NCBI GenBank assembly: GCA_025351205.1
Contig: JANXWI010000199.1
Coordinates: forward strand, 1 to 30,778
Length of the DNA stretch: 30,778 bases
Direction: 5' to 3'
DNA from: Deinococcus sp.
Lineage (GTDB): Bacteria > Deinococcota > Deinococci > Deinococcales > Deinococcaceae
The notes under the pieces were generated by a model. The model saw only the letters and a list, made by a program, of their open reading frames with translations. It searched no databases and was not told the DNA's origin. The position numbers were made by a program, and so were the translations under genes. This document shows, one piece after another, positions 13,372-22,702 of the stretch. How positions within the stretch are numbered: position 1 is the stretch's first letter; each line of letters starts with the position of its first letter.

Positions 13372-15449
13372 TCCGCCACCCCCGCCAGCTCCACCCCGGC
13401 CTCGATTCCCAGCATGGCGTCCACCGCGCGTCCCCAGCCCTCGTCGCCCAGGTGCCGGTAGAATTGCGCCCACTGGAAACAGCGGTAGGCGTCGGCGCTG
13501 GCTTCCGCGCCGCGCTCCCTGCCGCTGAAGCTCAGCTCTAACCCCTCCAGCGTCTTCGGCCCCCAGGCGAAGCTGACCCGGCCCGAGGCGGTCCAGTTCG
13601 TCAGGTCGCTCTCGGGCGGCAGGCCGTACAGCACCACCTCCCCCACCAGCCTCTGGCCGCACTCCAGCAGTCGCAGGCCGGGAATGTTGTCCTGCAAATA
13701 GGCGGCTATCGCCCCGGTGGCGTAGGCGCTGGCCCCGGCCCGCAGGCGCTGCATCGCTTCTCTGGGGGGCAGGCGCAGATGGCTGAGCAGCACGGGCGCG
13801 CCGGGTGCACCGCTCAGCTCCAGCGCCGCCTGCGGGCGCAGGCCGTCGAGCATCAGTTCCACGCGGCCCACGCCCCGGAATTCGCTGTGCTGCACCCGTG
13901 CCGCCAGGTCGCGCGGGCCACCCGCCACCGCCGTCTCCTGATACTTCACGCCGCGCACGCCCTGGATAGAAAATTGCAGGGTGTTGGCGTTCTTGCCCAC
14001 CACGCGTGCCCCCTCCAGCTCGCCGCTCAGGTGCCACAGCGGCTCGGCAAAACCCTGGCCGTAGGGTTGCAGCGTCTCCAGCTCCTCCCACAGGGCGGCG
14101 CGGGCGGCCCAGGCGGGCAGGCTGGCCTGGAGCTGCAACGCCGGGACCGGGCGCGGAAACCCACTGGCGTAGTCGAGCAGCCGTTCCCTGAGTGCCCCGA
14201 AACGGGCGGCCTGCATGGCGAATCCTGCCGCCGCCGGGTGGCCGCCGTAACGGTCCAGCAGATCGGCGGCGTGAACCAGCCCGCCCACTGCCGAGATGCC
14301 CACAGGGCTGCGCACGCTGCCCTTGCCCTGCGCCACGATGTACACCGGTTTGTGGAACTTTTCCAGCAGCTTGGCCGCCACGATGCCCATGACCCCGGCG
14401 TGCCAGTCCGGGTGCGTGAGCACGATGGCTGCGTCGGTGGGGTTGACCAGTTCCAGCGCCTGCTTGTACATCGCGTCCTGAATGACTCGGCGCTCGCCGT
14501 TGCGGGTCTCCAGGTACACCGCCAGTTCCTCGGCGCGGCGCGTGCTCTGGGTGGTCAGCAGTTCCAGCGCCAGATCGGCCTCGCCCAGCCGCCCGGCGGC
14601 GTTCAGGCGCGGGGCCAGGATGAAGGCCACGTCTCTGGCACTCACGCGCTTGAGCGCCTTGCCCTCCATCAGCACCTTCAGGCCGGGCAGACGGGTTTCG
14701 GGGAACAGGCTCAGGCCCGCCAGCACCAGGGCGCGGTTCTCGCCCACCAGCGGGGCCACGTCGGCCACCGTGCCCAGCGTCGCCAGCGGGGCATATTCCA
14801 GTGGCTCCGGCTCGCCCAGCTCGCTGCACACCGCCCACAGAAGGTGATAGGCCACGCCCGCCCCGGTCAGGTTGTGCAGTTCCGGATCATAGCCCTGTGT
14901 CAGCTGCGGATGCACCACCAGGCAGTCCGGGAAATCTGGCCCCGGCGAGTGGTGGTCGGTCACGATGACCTCGGTGCCCGCTGAGAGCAGCGACCTGATT
15001 TCCTGAATGTTGGTCACGCCGCAGTCCACGGTGATCAGCAGGTCGCAGGCGTCGGCGTGCGCCTGCACCCGGCTGGGATGAATGCCGTAGCCCTCGTTCA
15101 GGCGGTGCGGAACGAAGCCGTGGATGTTCGCGCCCAGTCGTCGCAGCCCCAGCACCAGCAGGGCCGCAGCGCTCACCCCGTCGGCGTCGTAGTCGCCGTG
15201 AATCCGGATGCACTTCTCCATCCGGATGGCCTGCACCACGCGCCGGGCCGCCTCCAGAATGCCCGGATTGGGGGTCAGGACACGGGCCGGAAACAGGTGG
15301 TCGCGGCTCAGACCGCGCGTGTGCAGCACCTGCGCCAGCATCGGCGACACCCCGAACTCCGCCATCACGCCCAGCAGCTGCTCGCGGCTGGCCGGGGCGG
15401 CGAGTTGCCAGCGCGTCTCGGGAATGCGGCCCAGGTCGGCCACCCTCAC
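13368..15449 (-). CDS. recJ: single-stranded-DNA-specific exonuclease RecJ
   Basis: A 693-residue DHH-family 5'-3' exonuclease. Motifs in order: DYDADG (Asp86, Asp88, Asp90), VDCG (Asp142), TDHH (Asp165-His166-His167), GTVADVAPL (around residue 230), then the DHHA1 region with GGHPAAAGF (about 405-415). The C-terminal third fits the OB-fold and domain IV of RecJ. It degrades single-stranded DNA with 5' ends in RecF-pathway recombination and in mismatch and base-excision repair, and is important in Deinococcus, which lacks RecBCD. The start is GTG at 15449, overlapping the previous stop by GTGA. The next gene overlaps its stop, so it sits in a coupled run. Confidence 0.95.
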   Translation of the reverse strand: MRVADLGRIPETRWQLAAPASREQLLGVMAEFGVSPMLAQVLHTRGLSRDHLFPARVLTPNPGILEAARRVVQAIRMEKCIRIHGDYDADGVSAAALLVLGLRRLGANIHGFVPHRLNEGYGIHPSRVQAHADACDLLITVDCGVTNIQEIRSLLSAGTEVIVTDHHSPGPDFPDCLVVHPQLTQGYDPELHNLTGAGVAYHLLWAVCSELGEPEPLEYAPLATLGTVADVAPLVGENRALVLAGLSLFPETRLPGLKVLMEGKALKRVSARDVAFILAPRLNAAGRLGEADLALELLTTQSTRRAEELAVYLETRNGERRVIQDAMYKQALELVNPTDAAIVLTHPDWHAGVMGIVAAKLLEKFHKPVYIVAQGKGSVRSPVGISAVGGLVHAADLLDRYGGHPAAAGFAMQAARFGALRERLLDYASGFPRPVPALQLQASLPAWAARAALWEELETLQPYGQGFAEPLWHLSGELEGARVVGKNANTLQFSIQGVRGVKYQETAVAGGPRDLAARVQHSEFRGVGRVELMLDGLRPQAALELSGAPGAPVLLSHLRLPPREAMQRLRAGASAYATGAIAAYLQDNIPGLRLLECGQRLVGEVVLYGLPPESDLTNWTASGRVSFAWGPKTLEGLELSFSGRERGAEASADAYRCFQWAQFYRHLGDEGWGRAVDAMLGIEAGVELAGVAD

Positions 15450-16039
15450 GCCTGTACCTGGAGGCCGTCTGTGCCAACCAATTCAGTGCCGGTCAATTCG
15501 GTGCGGGTCGGTTCAGCCGAGACGGCGCGGGCTGTTTCCCCCCCGGCGGTAGCTTCCGGTGGCACGGAGATGGCCTGTTCGGGCAGAGGAGCCTGAGACA
15601 CTGCAACCTGAGACATAGCAACCTGAGACATAGCAACCTGAGACGCCGTTGTCTGTGCTGCCGAACTCTGGGGCGCGGGCGTCCCGGAGGCTGATGCCAG
15701 GGGTTCCTGCGTGTCGCCCGAACGCGGTTCGTGCAGCCCGTCTCCGTCGATCACGGCCTGCAAGGTGGCCTGCAATCTGGACTCGGCGTCGCGCCTGCGC
15801 GTCAGGTCGGCGCGACGCAGCAGCCGCTGGCGCAGGTAGCGCGGTAGGATCAGCAGCGCGCCGTAGAGTGCCCCAACCAGCACGCCCAGACCCAGGCCCA
15901 GCCCGGCAGGCAGCACCAGCTCCCGGCCCGCGAACAGCAGCGGCAGGCGCAGCAGCACCGGGTTTTCCAGGTACACCAGCACGGCGTACCCGATCAGAAC
16001 CAGCAGCAGAACCACCTGTAAAAACTGCACCACACGCAT
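15446..16039 (-). CDS. small membrane protein, LapA-like (DUF1049), upstream of recJ
   Basis: A 197-residue protein with two membrane helices (about residues 5-23 and 43-65), a short basic stretch, and a long Ala/Ser/Thr/Pro-rich cytoplasmic tail. The hairpin membrane layout with LENP before the second helix fits the LapA/DUF1049 group, which in E. coli (with LapB) links to lipopolysaccharide assembly; here the role is unknown. The tail is built partly from tandem pentapeptides (VAMSQ). The ATG at 16039 has no Shine-Dalgarno sequence but is preceded by TAGACT and 6 nt, so it is probably a leaderless start for this gene and recJ. The stop overlaps the recJ GTG. Confidence 0.75.
   Translation of the reverse strand: MRVVQFLQVVLLLVLIGYAVLVYLENPVLLRLPLLFAGRELVLPAGLGLGLGVLVGALYGALLILPRYLRQRLLRRADLTRRRDAESRLQATLQAVIDGDGLHEPRSGDTQEPLASASGTPAPQSSAAQTTASQVAMSQVAMSQVAVSQAPLPEQAISVPPEATAGGETARAVSAEPTRTELTGTELVGTDGLQVQA
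15478..15651 (-). repeat. 15-bp tandem repeats in the LapA-like tail
   Basis: Four 15-bp units at 15592-15651 (CCTGAGACATAGCAA and variants; the two middle units are identical) encode repeats of the pentapeptide VAMSQ. A second, weaker run near 15480-15520 (AATTCGGTGCGGGTC-like) encodes TxTEL repeats. Both keep the frame. Confidence 0.75.
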
Positions 16040-16045
16040 GCGCAG

Positions 16046-16051
16046 AGTCTA
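16046..16051 (-). promoter_or_regulatory. leaderless -10 box for the LapA-like gene and recJ
   Basis: On the minus strand TAGACT is followed by CTGCGC (6 nt) and the ATG at 16039. The TAG of this box is also the stop codon of the ychJ-like gene, so a promoter overlaps the end of the preceding gene. Confidence 0.5.
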
Positions 16052-16483
16052 GCGCGGCGGGGCCGGTGTGGAGGCGTTGTGTGAGCTGGCCTCACCGCCC
16101 TGAGACACGCTGCCGTCCAGGTACACCCAACGCCCGCCCTGCCTCACGAATCGGCTGGTTTCGGCCAGCTGGTGGCGTTCACGGCCTACCCGGTAGCGCG
16201 CCGTGAAGCTCACTGTCCCGCTCTCGTCGCCCGGCCCGCCCGCCTTCACGCCGCGTATAGTCAGGCCCAGCCACTGCGTTTTGTCGTCTTGCAGAGCGAG
16301 GATTAGGGGCCGGGTGTCCGGATGCCAGCTCGCCAGCAGATATGCCTCCAGCCGCAGCACGTAGGCGCTGTAGCGGCTTCTCATCAGGGCCTCGGCGGTT
16401 CTGGCCTCCCGTACTCCGCTGTGAATCGCCCCGCAGCACACGGCGCAGCGCCTGCCGGAGCCGCACGGACACTGGATATTCAC
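16049..16483 (-). CDS. YchJ-family protein with SEC-C motif
   Basis: A 144-residue protein. The N-terminus has a SEC-C type zinc motif, CPCGSG with a later CCG (Cys5, Cys7, Cys16, Cys17), followed by the YchJ core (LMRSRYSAYVL, YLLASWHP, WLGLTI, VSFTARYR, ETSRFVRQGGRWVYLDG). E. coli YchJ has a second SEC-C motif at its C-terminus, which is absent here, as in many homologues. The molecular function is not established. The GTG at 16483 overlaps the stop of the upstream LRV gene by 4 nt (GTGA), so the two are coupled. Confidence 0.88.
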   Translation of the reverse strand: MNIQCPCGSGRRCAVCCGAIHSGVREARTAEALMRSRYSAYVLRLEAYLLASWHPDTRPLILALQDDKTQWLGLTIRGVKAGGPGDESGTVSFTARYRVGRERHQLAETSRFVRQGGRWVYLDGSVSQGGEASSHNASTPAPPR

Positions 16484-17847
16484 CCCCCGGCCTCCTGGCG
16501 CACCAGTTCGTCGAGGTCGGCACGGAGCAGGGCGCGAAGCTCCGCACTCAGGTCGTCCCGGCCCGCCAGCGTCAGGCGCACCCCGGCGTCCGGGTCGGCG
16601 GCCAGCGCCCCGAACAGGTCGGGCGACAACTCCGGATGGGCGGCGGCGGCGCGGCGCACGCCTGCATGTGCATCACTGCTCAGCCGTGCGAGCACCTCCG
16701 CCCCCGGATGCTCGGCCAGCGCCGCGCCGCGCCGGACCTCGGCCAGTGGGTCGGCGCTGAGCAGCAGCAGCAGGGCGGGGGAGAGGTCGGGACGCACGCA
16801 CAGCACGGTGCGCACGGTGGCGTCGGCGTCGTGGGCCAGCGTGTCGAGCACCCGCGTGGGCAGGTCGGCAGCCGAGGCCACGTGCAGCCGGATGTCCTGC
16901 TCGGGTGATTCCAGCAGCGTCAGGATGGCCGTTTCGCTCAGGTCGTCCCGGTCCAGCAGGGCGCGGCGCACCACCTCGGACGAATCGCGGGCCAGCCGCT
17001 CGGCCACCCCGGCGGGCAGGCTCGGGCGACGGGCCAGGGCGGCACGGACCTCGGGGTCGGCGTCGTTCTCTGCCTTCGCGTGCCAGGCGTGCGGCACCTG
17101 CCACGCCTGCATGGCGGCGGCCCGCACCCCCGGATGCTCGCTGGCCGCCAGCGCCTCCCGCATCCGGCGGGGCAGGTCGTGCCTGCGGGCGACGCTGGCC
17201 TGCACGTCACTGTCTTCGTCGTCGGCCAGCGTCTGCATCTGGGCCAGAGGCAGGTCGAGGCGGCGGGCCACCACCGAGCGCACGAAGGCGTGACTGTCGC
17301 CTGCGAGGCGCTGCACCAGCTCACCCGGCAGCGCCTCACGGGCGGCCACGGCCTTGCGAACGTCGTAATCGTCGTCCAGGGCCAGCATCAGGGCCAGTTC
17401 CGGCATCAGGCCGGGCCGCCTTGCCATCGCCTCGCGCAGCTGCCACATGGCGTTGCAGGCCAGGTTCCGCATCCGGTGTTCGCTCAGGTCGGCGCGGCCC
17501 GCCACCGCCAGCCGGGGCAGCAGGTCCTCGTGCCGCAGCGCGGTGTCCTGCACCCAGGCCGGGGCGTCTGGCAGCGCGGCCAGCTTCGCCACCGTCTCGC
17601 CGGACCAGCCGCCCAGCAGGCCGGGGTGGGCCAGCCGCAGCAGTGTCAGGGCCGGATTGCCCAGCACCGCCTGCGGGAAGTGTTCGCCCAGCACGCCCAG
17701 CACCTCGGGCGGCGTGTTGGGATGCCGGGCCACCGCCCCGCGTACAGACGCCTCGGGGTGTTCGCTCAGGCGGGTCAGCTCGGCGGCGGTCAGCTCGGGC
17801 GCGAGAGGAAGCAGTGGGAGCGGGTGAGATTCAAGATTCTGGGTCAT
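16480..17847 (-). CDS. leucine-rich-repeat-variant (LRV) / HEAT-like repeat protein
   Basis: A 455-residue protein made almost wholly of about 20-25-residue helical repeats of the form VRxAVARxPDLPxxxLxxLAxDxDxxV, the LRV pattern also found in HEAT-like scaffolds. Examples are EASVRGAVARHPNTPPEVLG near the N-terminus and DAGVRLTLAGRDDLSAELRA at the C-terminus. Repeats of this kind are usually protein-binding surfaces. No cysteine cluster like that of the Azotobacter Fe-S LRV protein is present. I start at ATG 17847; the frame is open to 18033, but those upstream residues overlap the VWA-like gene and have no repeat character. The stop overlaps the next gene (ychJ-like). There is a 64-nt gap to the VWA-like gene. 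Confidence 0.82.
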   Translation of the reverse strand: MTQNLESHPLPLLPLAPELTAAELTRLSEHPEASVRGAVARHPNTPPEVLGVLGEHFPQAVLGNPALTLLRLAHPGLLGGWSGETVAKLAALPDAPAWVQDTALRHEDLLPRLAVAGRADLSEHRMRNLACNAMWQLREAMARRPGLMPELALMLALDDDYDVRKAVAAREALPGELVQRLAGDSHAFVRSVVARRLDLPLAQMQTLADDEDSDVQASVARRHDLPRRMREALAASEHPGVRAAAMQAWQVPHAWHAKAENDADPEVRAALARRPSLPAGVAERLARDSSEVVRRALLDRDDLSETAILTLLESPEQDIRLHVASAADLPTRVLDTLAHDADATVRTVLCVRPDLSPALLLLLSADPLAEVRRGAALAEHPGAEVLARLSSDAHAGVRRAAAAHPELSPDLFGALAADPDAGVRLTLAGRDDLSAELRALLRADLDELVRQEAGG

Positions 17848-17896
17848 GGGAGGGGGCCGGGTGGCCGCTGGAGTCAGGGTAGCAGGTGTCTGGCGT

Positions 17897-17908
17897 CCAG
17901 TTGACTGG
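17897..17908. promoter_or_regulatory. 12-bp palindrome upstream of the LRV gene
   Basis: CCAGT and ACTGG arms around TG lie in the 64-bp gap between the VWA-like and LRV genes, about 50 bp before the LRV start. A weak -10-like TACCCT (minus strand, 17877-17882) is next to it. The LRV ATG has no Shine-Dalgarno sequence. It may be a small operator; support is limited to position and symmetry. Confidence 0.25.
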
Positions 17909-17911
17909 TGC

Positions 17912-19069
17912 TCAACCCTCCTCCAGCCGCAGCACCTCGCCGAACGGGAACCCGGCGTCTTCCAGGCCGCCCGGCGGCACCACCCACAGCGTCGGCACGC
18001 GCGGCGGGGCGTCGGGGAAATCGCCGTAGCCATCGGTGAGGTACACCAGCAGGTCGGGGTTGTGCTCCTCGACCTTGCCGAACACGGGCCGGAAGTCGGT
18101 GCCGCCGCCGCCCTGGGCCGGAGGAATCTCGGAGCCAGCCGTCAGCGGATAGGGACCGTAAGCTTCGGTGTCGGCGTAGTACAGCTCGGCCCGCACGTGC
18201 GGATAGGCCCCCAGGATGCCCTGCACCTCGGCCACCAGGGCCTTCACCGCCTCGTCATCGACGCTGCCCGAGGTGTCCACGGCGATCAGCGCCGTAAGGC
18301 TCTCGTCGTCCAGGGCTTCTAAGTACAGTCCCTGGCCCACGAAGCGGCGGTCAAATCCCCCGAAGTCCACGGGTGTTCGGGCCAGAAATCTCCACAGCTG
18401 GCTTTTCCAGTCCAGCCGCGCCGGGGCCAGCCGGGCCAGTTCGCGGTGCAGGCCGAGTGGGTCGGCCCCCTTGCCACTCATGCTCTGCGCGGCGCGGGCC
18501 TGTTCCAGCGTGCCTTTCCAGCGCCGGGTCACGTCAGAGGGCTTCTGCCCCGGTTTCCCGGCACCGGGCGGCGCGTCGGAAGGGGGGCCGTAGAGCAGGT
18601 CGCCCGTGTCGCCCTCGCCCCCGTCCTGCTGCTCCTCTTCGGTCCGCTCCAGCGCGGCGTAGACTTCTTCCACGCTGAGCGTTTCAAGGTGGCCGTCTCG
18701 GGCCGTTCCTTCGGCCACCGGCAGCCCGGCCTGCGCCACCATGCCGTTCACGATCAGGTCGGCGGCCCTGTTCCAGTGCTTCCTGTCACGTGGCCCGCGC
18801 CGCTGTACGTGCGACAGCGCGGCGTGCAGGACCTCGTGCAGCAGCAGGCCGTCGAGTTCGGCGGGTGCCAGCCGCGCCGCCGCCTCTGGATTGAGGTACA
18901 CCCGGTCCCCGTCGGTGGCCGCCAGCGCCACTTCCTGCGACGGCTGAACGTCGGTGTGCAGCAGCAGCGTGGCGAAGAAGGCACTTTTGCCGCGCAGCCG
19001 CAGCCGCGAGCCGGACAGGAGGGCGGAAAAGTCGGAGGTGGGCGGTGACGGGACAGGCTTGTCGCTCAC
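17912..19069 (-). CDS. DUF2201 putative metallopeptidase with VWA-like domain
   Basis: A 385-residue soluble protein. The N-terminal DUF2201 metallopeptidase-like domain carries HEVLH (His78, Glu79, His82) and later HWNRAADLIVN, a typical continuation of this family. A Gly/Pro/Glu-rich linker (about 145-180) follows, then a C-terminal VWA-like domain with a metal-site motif DTSGS (Asp265-Ser269), GGGTDF, and a terminal LTDGYGDFP. Such proteins are regularly encoded beside MoxR-type ATPases. The start is GTG 19069, 6 nt after the MoxR-like stop. The pair probably acts as an ATP-driven remodelling or chaperone module; the client is unknown. Confidence 0.88.
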   Translation of the reverse strand: MSDKPVPSPPTSDFSALLSGSRLRLRGKSAFFATLLLHTDVQPSQEVALAATDGDRVYLNPEAAARLAPAELDGLLLHEVLHAALSHVQRRGPRDRKHWNRAADLIVNGMVAQAGLPVAEGTARDGHLETLSVEEVYAALERTEEEQQDGGEGDTGDLLYGPPSDAPPGAGKPGQKPSDVTRRWKGTLEQARAAQSMSGKGADPLGLHRELARLAPARLDWKSQLWRFLARTPVDFGGFDRRFVGQGLYLEALDDESLTALIAVDTSGSVDDEAVKALVAEVQGILGAYPHVRAELYYADTEAYGPYPLTAGSEIPPAQGGGGTDFRPVFGKVEEHNPDLLVYLTDGYGDFPDAPPRVPTLWVVPPGGLEDAGFPFGEVLRLEEG

Positions 19070-19075
19070 GCCCGT

Positions 19076-20098
<1,023 letters not shown>

Positions 20099-20355
20099 GA
20101 GAATGCTCCTTGTAATGATTTGGCTTGAATCTGCGGCGGCTGTGAGGGGTTGGTGTTGGCTGTGACGTGCCGCGCATGAAGTGGACGCAGTAAAGTCGGA
20201 AGCCGTGTCAGCGGGTGGTCTGGTCAGGGTGAGCCGGATAAATCGGGATCAAAGCGTATGGGCCATGTCAGCGGCAAGCATCAGAAACGGTGTCCAGAGA
20301 CGGAATCGCAGCCGGATCTGTCCCGTGAGATGACCGCCCCTGGCCCGGTCTGAGC
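20099..20355. other. 257-bp intergenic region between two minus-strand genes
   Basis: It holds the ribosome site of the MoxR-like gene (AAGGAG, minus strand, near 20106-20111) and a short AT-richer stretch just upstream of it. I see no open frame with a credible start, no clear -10 box at leaderless distance, and no hairpin with a T-run that would terminate the GGDEF gene. Confidence 0.5.
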
Positions 20356-22542
20356 CTAGCGCCTGATCTGCTTTGCGGTGGCCCGCTCCCTGGTCGCCCG
20401 CTCCGGAATGGCCTCTGCCAGCGCCGCGCTCCGCATGTGCAGGCTGTGCAGGGCGGCATTTGCAGCGTGGGCCGCCCGCTTCAGAAGCTGCTGTTCCTGC
20501 GGGCTGAACTCGGTGTCGCGCCACAGCAGCAGTCGGGTGGGAGCCGTCCCGGGTGATTCGAGCAGCAGGGTACACTGCCCCGGCTCGCTCCTTGCCGCCG
20601 CCGTTTTACCGGAGATCGGCATTCCGCCCAGGCCATACAGCGCCCCAAGGCCGTTCAGCAGGCACTGCGCCACGCTGCGGGCGTCCTGCACGCTCAGCAG
20701 CTCCAGGCCAAAACCCAGCAGCCATTCCTGCTCGCGCCGCTGCTCCTCCAGGGCGTGTCTGCGCCGGGCGGCCACCGTCAGCACGGTCACCTGATCGGCA
20801 AAGGCGCGCGCCACCCGCAGGTCTTCACCGTCAAAAGGGCGCTGATCGCTGCTGCGGTCCAGGTTCAGGTGGGCCACCACCTCACCGTCCATGAGAACCG
20901 GAATACACAGGCTGGCCTGCAATTCGCCGATCCGCCCACCCTCCTGAAAATGTACGGAGATGTTGTCGTCTCTGGCCGCCTGGTTGTCGGAGTAGGCCGC
21001 GATGTCCGTGCCGTACAGCACCCGGGGCTGGCCTCTGGTCCAGGCTTCCCGGCCCAGCCCGTACCACGCCAGCTGCTCCTGTTCGGAGTGGCTCATGCCG
21101 AGCAGAGCGTCGTCGAAACCGATCTGTGCGCGCTGCACGAAGCGCCCTCCCTGGCGCACGTTGATGGTCGCCGACTCGGCCCCCGGCACGCTCAGGATGG
21201 CCGCCTGAAGCAGCCGCGTCCAGTCCTGGGTGCTCAGGTCACGGTCCAGGGCGGCCAGGCTCAGTGAGGCGTGAATGGCCTCCCAGAGCAGCGGCTGGGC
21301 AGGCCGGGCGGCAGGTTCAAAGTGGCCGGGCAACCTGCTGGCCGGAGCCAGCGCCAGCGCCTCCGCCGTCTCGGCCCGGTTTCGTCCGTTGGCCTTGGCG
21401 TGCATCAGCGCCGCGTCGGCCCGCCTCAGCGCAGACTGGGGTGGTTCGTCCTGCTGGCGTTGGGAGAGGCCCACAGAACAGGTGATCTGCCCGCCCGGAT
21501 TGGCCCGGTGGCCCACCTGGCGCACCTGGTCCATGACCCTTGAGGCCAGTGCCGAGGCGTGTTCAGGACCGCCCGTGGGTGAGAGCAGCGCGAATTCCTC
21601 GCCGCCCATGCGGTAGACCTGATCGCCGGGCGTCTGCCTGCCCAGGTTGGCTGCGGAGATCGCCCCGGGTTTCCGCTGTCCGGTCACGGCGACCTGTGTT
21701 CCGGTGTGGTGCAGCGACGCCTTGAGGGCGGCGGCGGCGCTGATCAGATATTCGTCGCCCACATCGTGCCCGAAGCGGTCATTGATGGTCTTGAAGTAGT
21801 CCAGATCCATGATCAGAACGTGCCCGCCTACAGGCAGTTTTGCCAGGTCCTGTTCGAGCTGACGGCGGTTGCCCAGGCCGGTCAACGGGTCGGTGTGGGC
21901 CAGCTGTGACAGCCGGGCGCTGACCGCCAGCAGCTTGAACCGCGACCTGAGCACCATGACGCCCGCCAGGAAGCCGGTCAGATTGAGCATGACCATCATC
22001 AGGGCCGGAGCCGGATTGCCATTCCAGCTAAAGCCGTCTGCCGCTGGACTGAACAGGAACGGGAGGCCGCACGGCAGAAAAATCAATGGCAGGCGCAGCG
22101 CGGCCTCACGTACGGTGAAGTTCAGGATACCTAGATCGCGTTTTTGCAGCGCGGCCAGCAGCAGCACCCCGCCAGTGACCGCGAGTGGAGGCCACGCCAG
22201 CGAGGTCTGCCCGGCCAGCAGGGCGTGAACCACCTGTGGGGCGCTCACCACCACTCCGGCCAGCAACGCCCAGCCGGGGCGGTAGGCCAGCATCAGGGCC
22301 ACGAGCGGGACGTAGCGCAGGTCGCCGAGCATGTCTTCCCACGGACTCAACGGCGGCAGATGCCTGATCAGCGGGTCTGGATAACTCATCAGCACCAGTG
22401 CCGTGAACACGGCCAGCAGCGTGTGTCCAACCGCCTGGGCGCGGTCAAAGCGCAGCGGCCAGGTGCGGAAGCTCAGACTCACCAGAAACGCGCCGCTGAT
22501 GGTTATCGCCAGATTCCACCCCACGGCAAGCCAGTCGAGCAT
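20356..22542 (-). CDS. 5TMR-GGDEF-GAF diguanylate cyclase
   Basis: A 728-residue membrane signalling protein. The N-terminal half (about residues 1-205) has five or six helices with GDLRYVPLVALMLAYRPGWA, resembling the 5TM receptor domain of LytS-type sensors. The GGDEF domain (about 215-400) has DPLTGLGNR, IMDLDYFKTINDRFGHDVGD and an intact GGEEF signature near residue 320, so it is probably active in making cyclic di-GMP. About 30 extra residues lie between GHDVGD and GGEEF, and the RxxD inhibitory motif is lost (Thr replaces Arg). A GAF-like domain (about 435-600) follows, then a helical tail. I start at ATG 22542 because TATCAT lies 5 nt before it; an upstream ATG at 22587 lacks such support. 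It stands alone as a transcription unit. Confidence 0.88.
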   Translation of the reverse strand: MLDWLAVGWNLAITISGAFLVSLSFRTWPLRFDRAQAVGHTLLAVFTALVLMSYPDPLIRHLPPLSPWEDMLGDLRYVPLVALMLAYRPGWALLAGVVVSAPQVVHALLAGQTSLAWPPLAVTGGVLLLAALQKRDLGILNFTVREAALRLPLIFLPCGLPFLFSPAADGFSWNGNPAPALMMVMLNLTGFLAGVMVLRSRFKLLAVSARLSQLAHTDPLTGLGNRRQLEQDLAKLPVGGHVLIMDLDYFKTINDRFGHDVGDEYLISAAAALKASLHHTGTQVAVTGQRKPGAISAANLGRQTPGDQVYRMGGEEFALLSPTGGPEHASALASRVMDQVRQVGHRANPGGQITCSVGLSQRQQDEPPQSALRRADAALMHAKANGRNRAETAEALALAPASRLPGHFEPAARPAQPLLWEAIHASLSLAALDRDLSTQDWTRLLQAAILSVPGAESATINVRQGGRFVQRAQIGFDDALLGMSHSEQEQLAWYGLGREAWTRGQPRVLYGTDIAAYSDNQAARDDNISVHFQEGGRIGELQASLCIPVLMDGEVVAHLNLDRSSDQRPFDGEDLRVARAFADQVTVLTVAARRRHALEEQRREQEWLLGFGLELLSVQDARSVAQCLLNGLGALYGLGGMPISGKTAAARSEPGQCTLLLESPGTAPTRLLLWRDTEFSPQEQQLLKRAAHAANAALHSLHMRSAALAEAIPERATRERATAKQIRR

Positions 22543-22547
22543 GCCCG

Positions 22548-22553
22548 ATGATA
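22548..22553 (-). promoter_or_regulatory. leaderless -10 box of the 5TMR-GGDEF-GAF gene
   Basis: On the minus strand TATCAT is followed by CGGGC (5 nt) and ATG at 22542. This decides the start codon in favour of 22542 over 22587. No good -35 box is seen. Confidence 0.45.
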
Positions 22554-22663
22554 CTTGGCGATTTATTCCACAGCTCTTACTCGGCATTTTTCAGGGTAGA
22601 CAGATTATGGCGGCAGCCATGCCACAGCCGTCAGCATACGGCGGAACAGGGCCACAGCTGCGG

Positions 22664-22669
22664 TATACT
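22664..22669 (+). promoter_or_regulatory. -10 box of the prfC leader transcript
   Basis: TATACT ends 6 nt before an ATG at 22676 that opens an 8-codon ORF, the same spacing as the leaderless genes in this window. It lies 174 nt ahead of the prfC start. No convincing -35 box is present. Confidence 0.55.
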
Positions 22670-22675
22670 GAGACC

Positions 22676-22702
22676 ATGACACACCTCCTCACGCCCCCAT
22701 AA
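22676..22702 (+). CDS. candidate leaderless leader peptide MTHLLTPP upstream of prfC
   Basis: An 8-codon ORF (ATG to TAA) placed exactly where a leaderless transcript from TATACT at 22664-22669 would begin. It ends Pro-Pro-stop, and proline at the last sense codons slows peptide release. The next gene, 140 nt downstream, encodes release factor 3, which recycles RF1 and RF2. The stop codon sits in the loop of a small hairpin (arms CTCAC 22688-22692 and GTGAG 22711-22715). A regulatory role is a hypothesis. Confidence 0.4.
   Translation: MTHLLTPP

Noticed and set aside
13372..14838. Open minus-strand frame joined to the DUF2268-like gene, as if one 725-residue protein
   Set aside because: Above 13371 it overlaps recJ in another frame and is Gly/Arg/Ala-rich with no domain; GC-rich shadow.
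17848..18033. Longer start for the LRV protein
   Set aside because: The extra residues are Arg/Cys/Trp-rich shadow of the VWA-like gene and show no repeat pattern.
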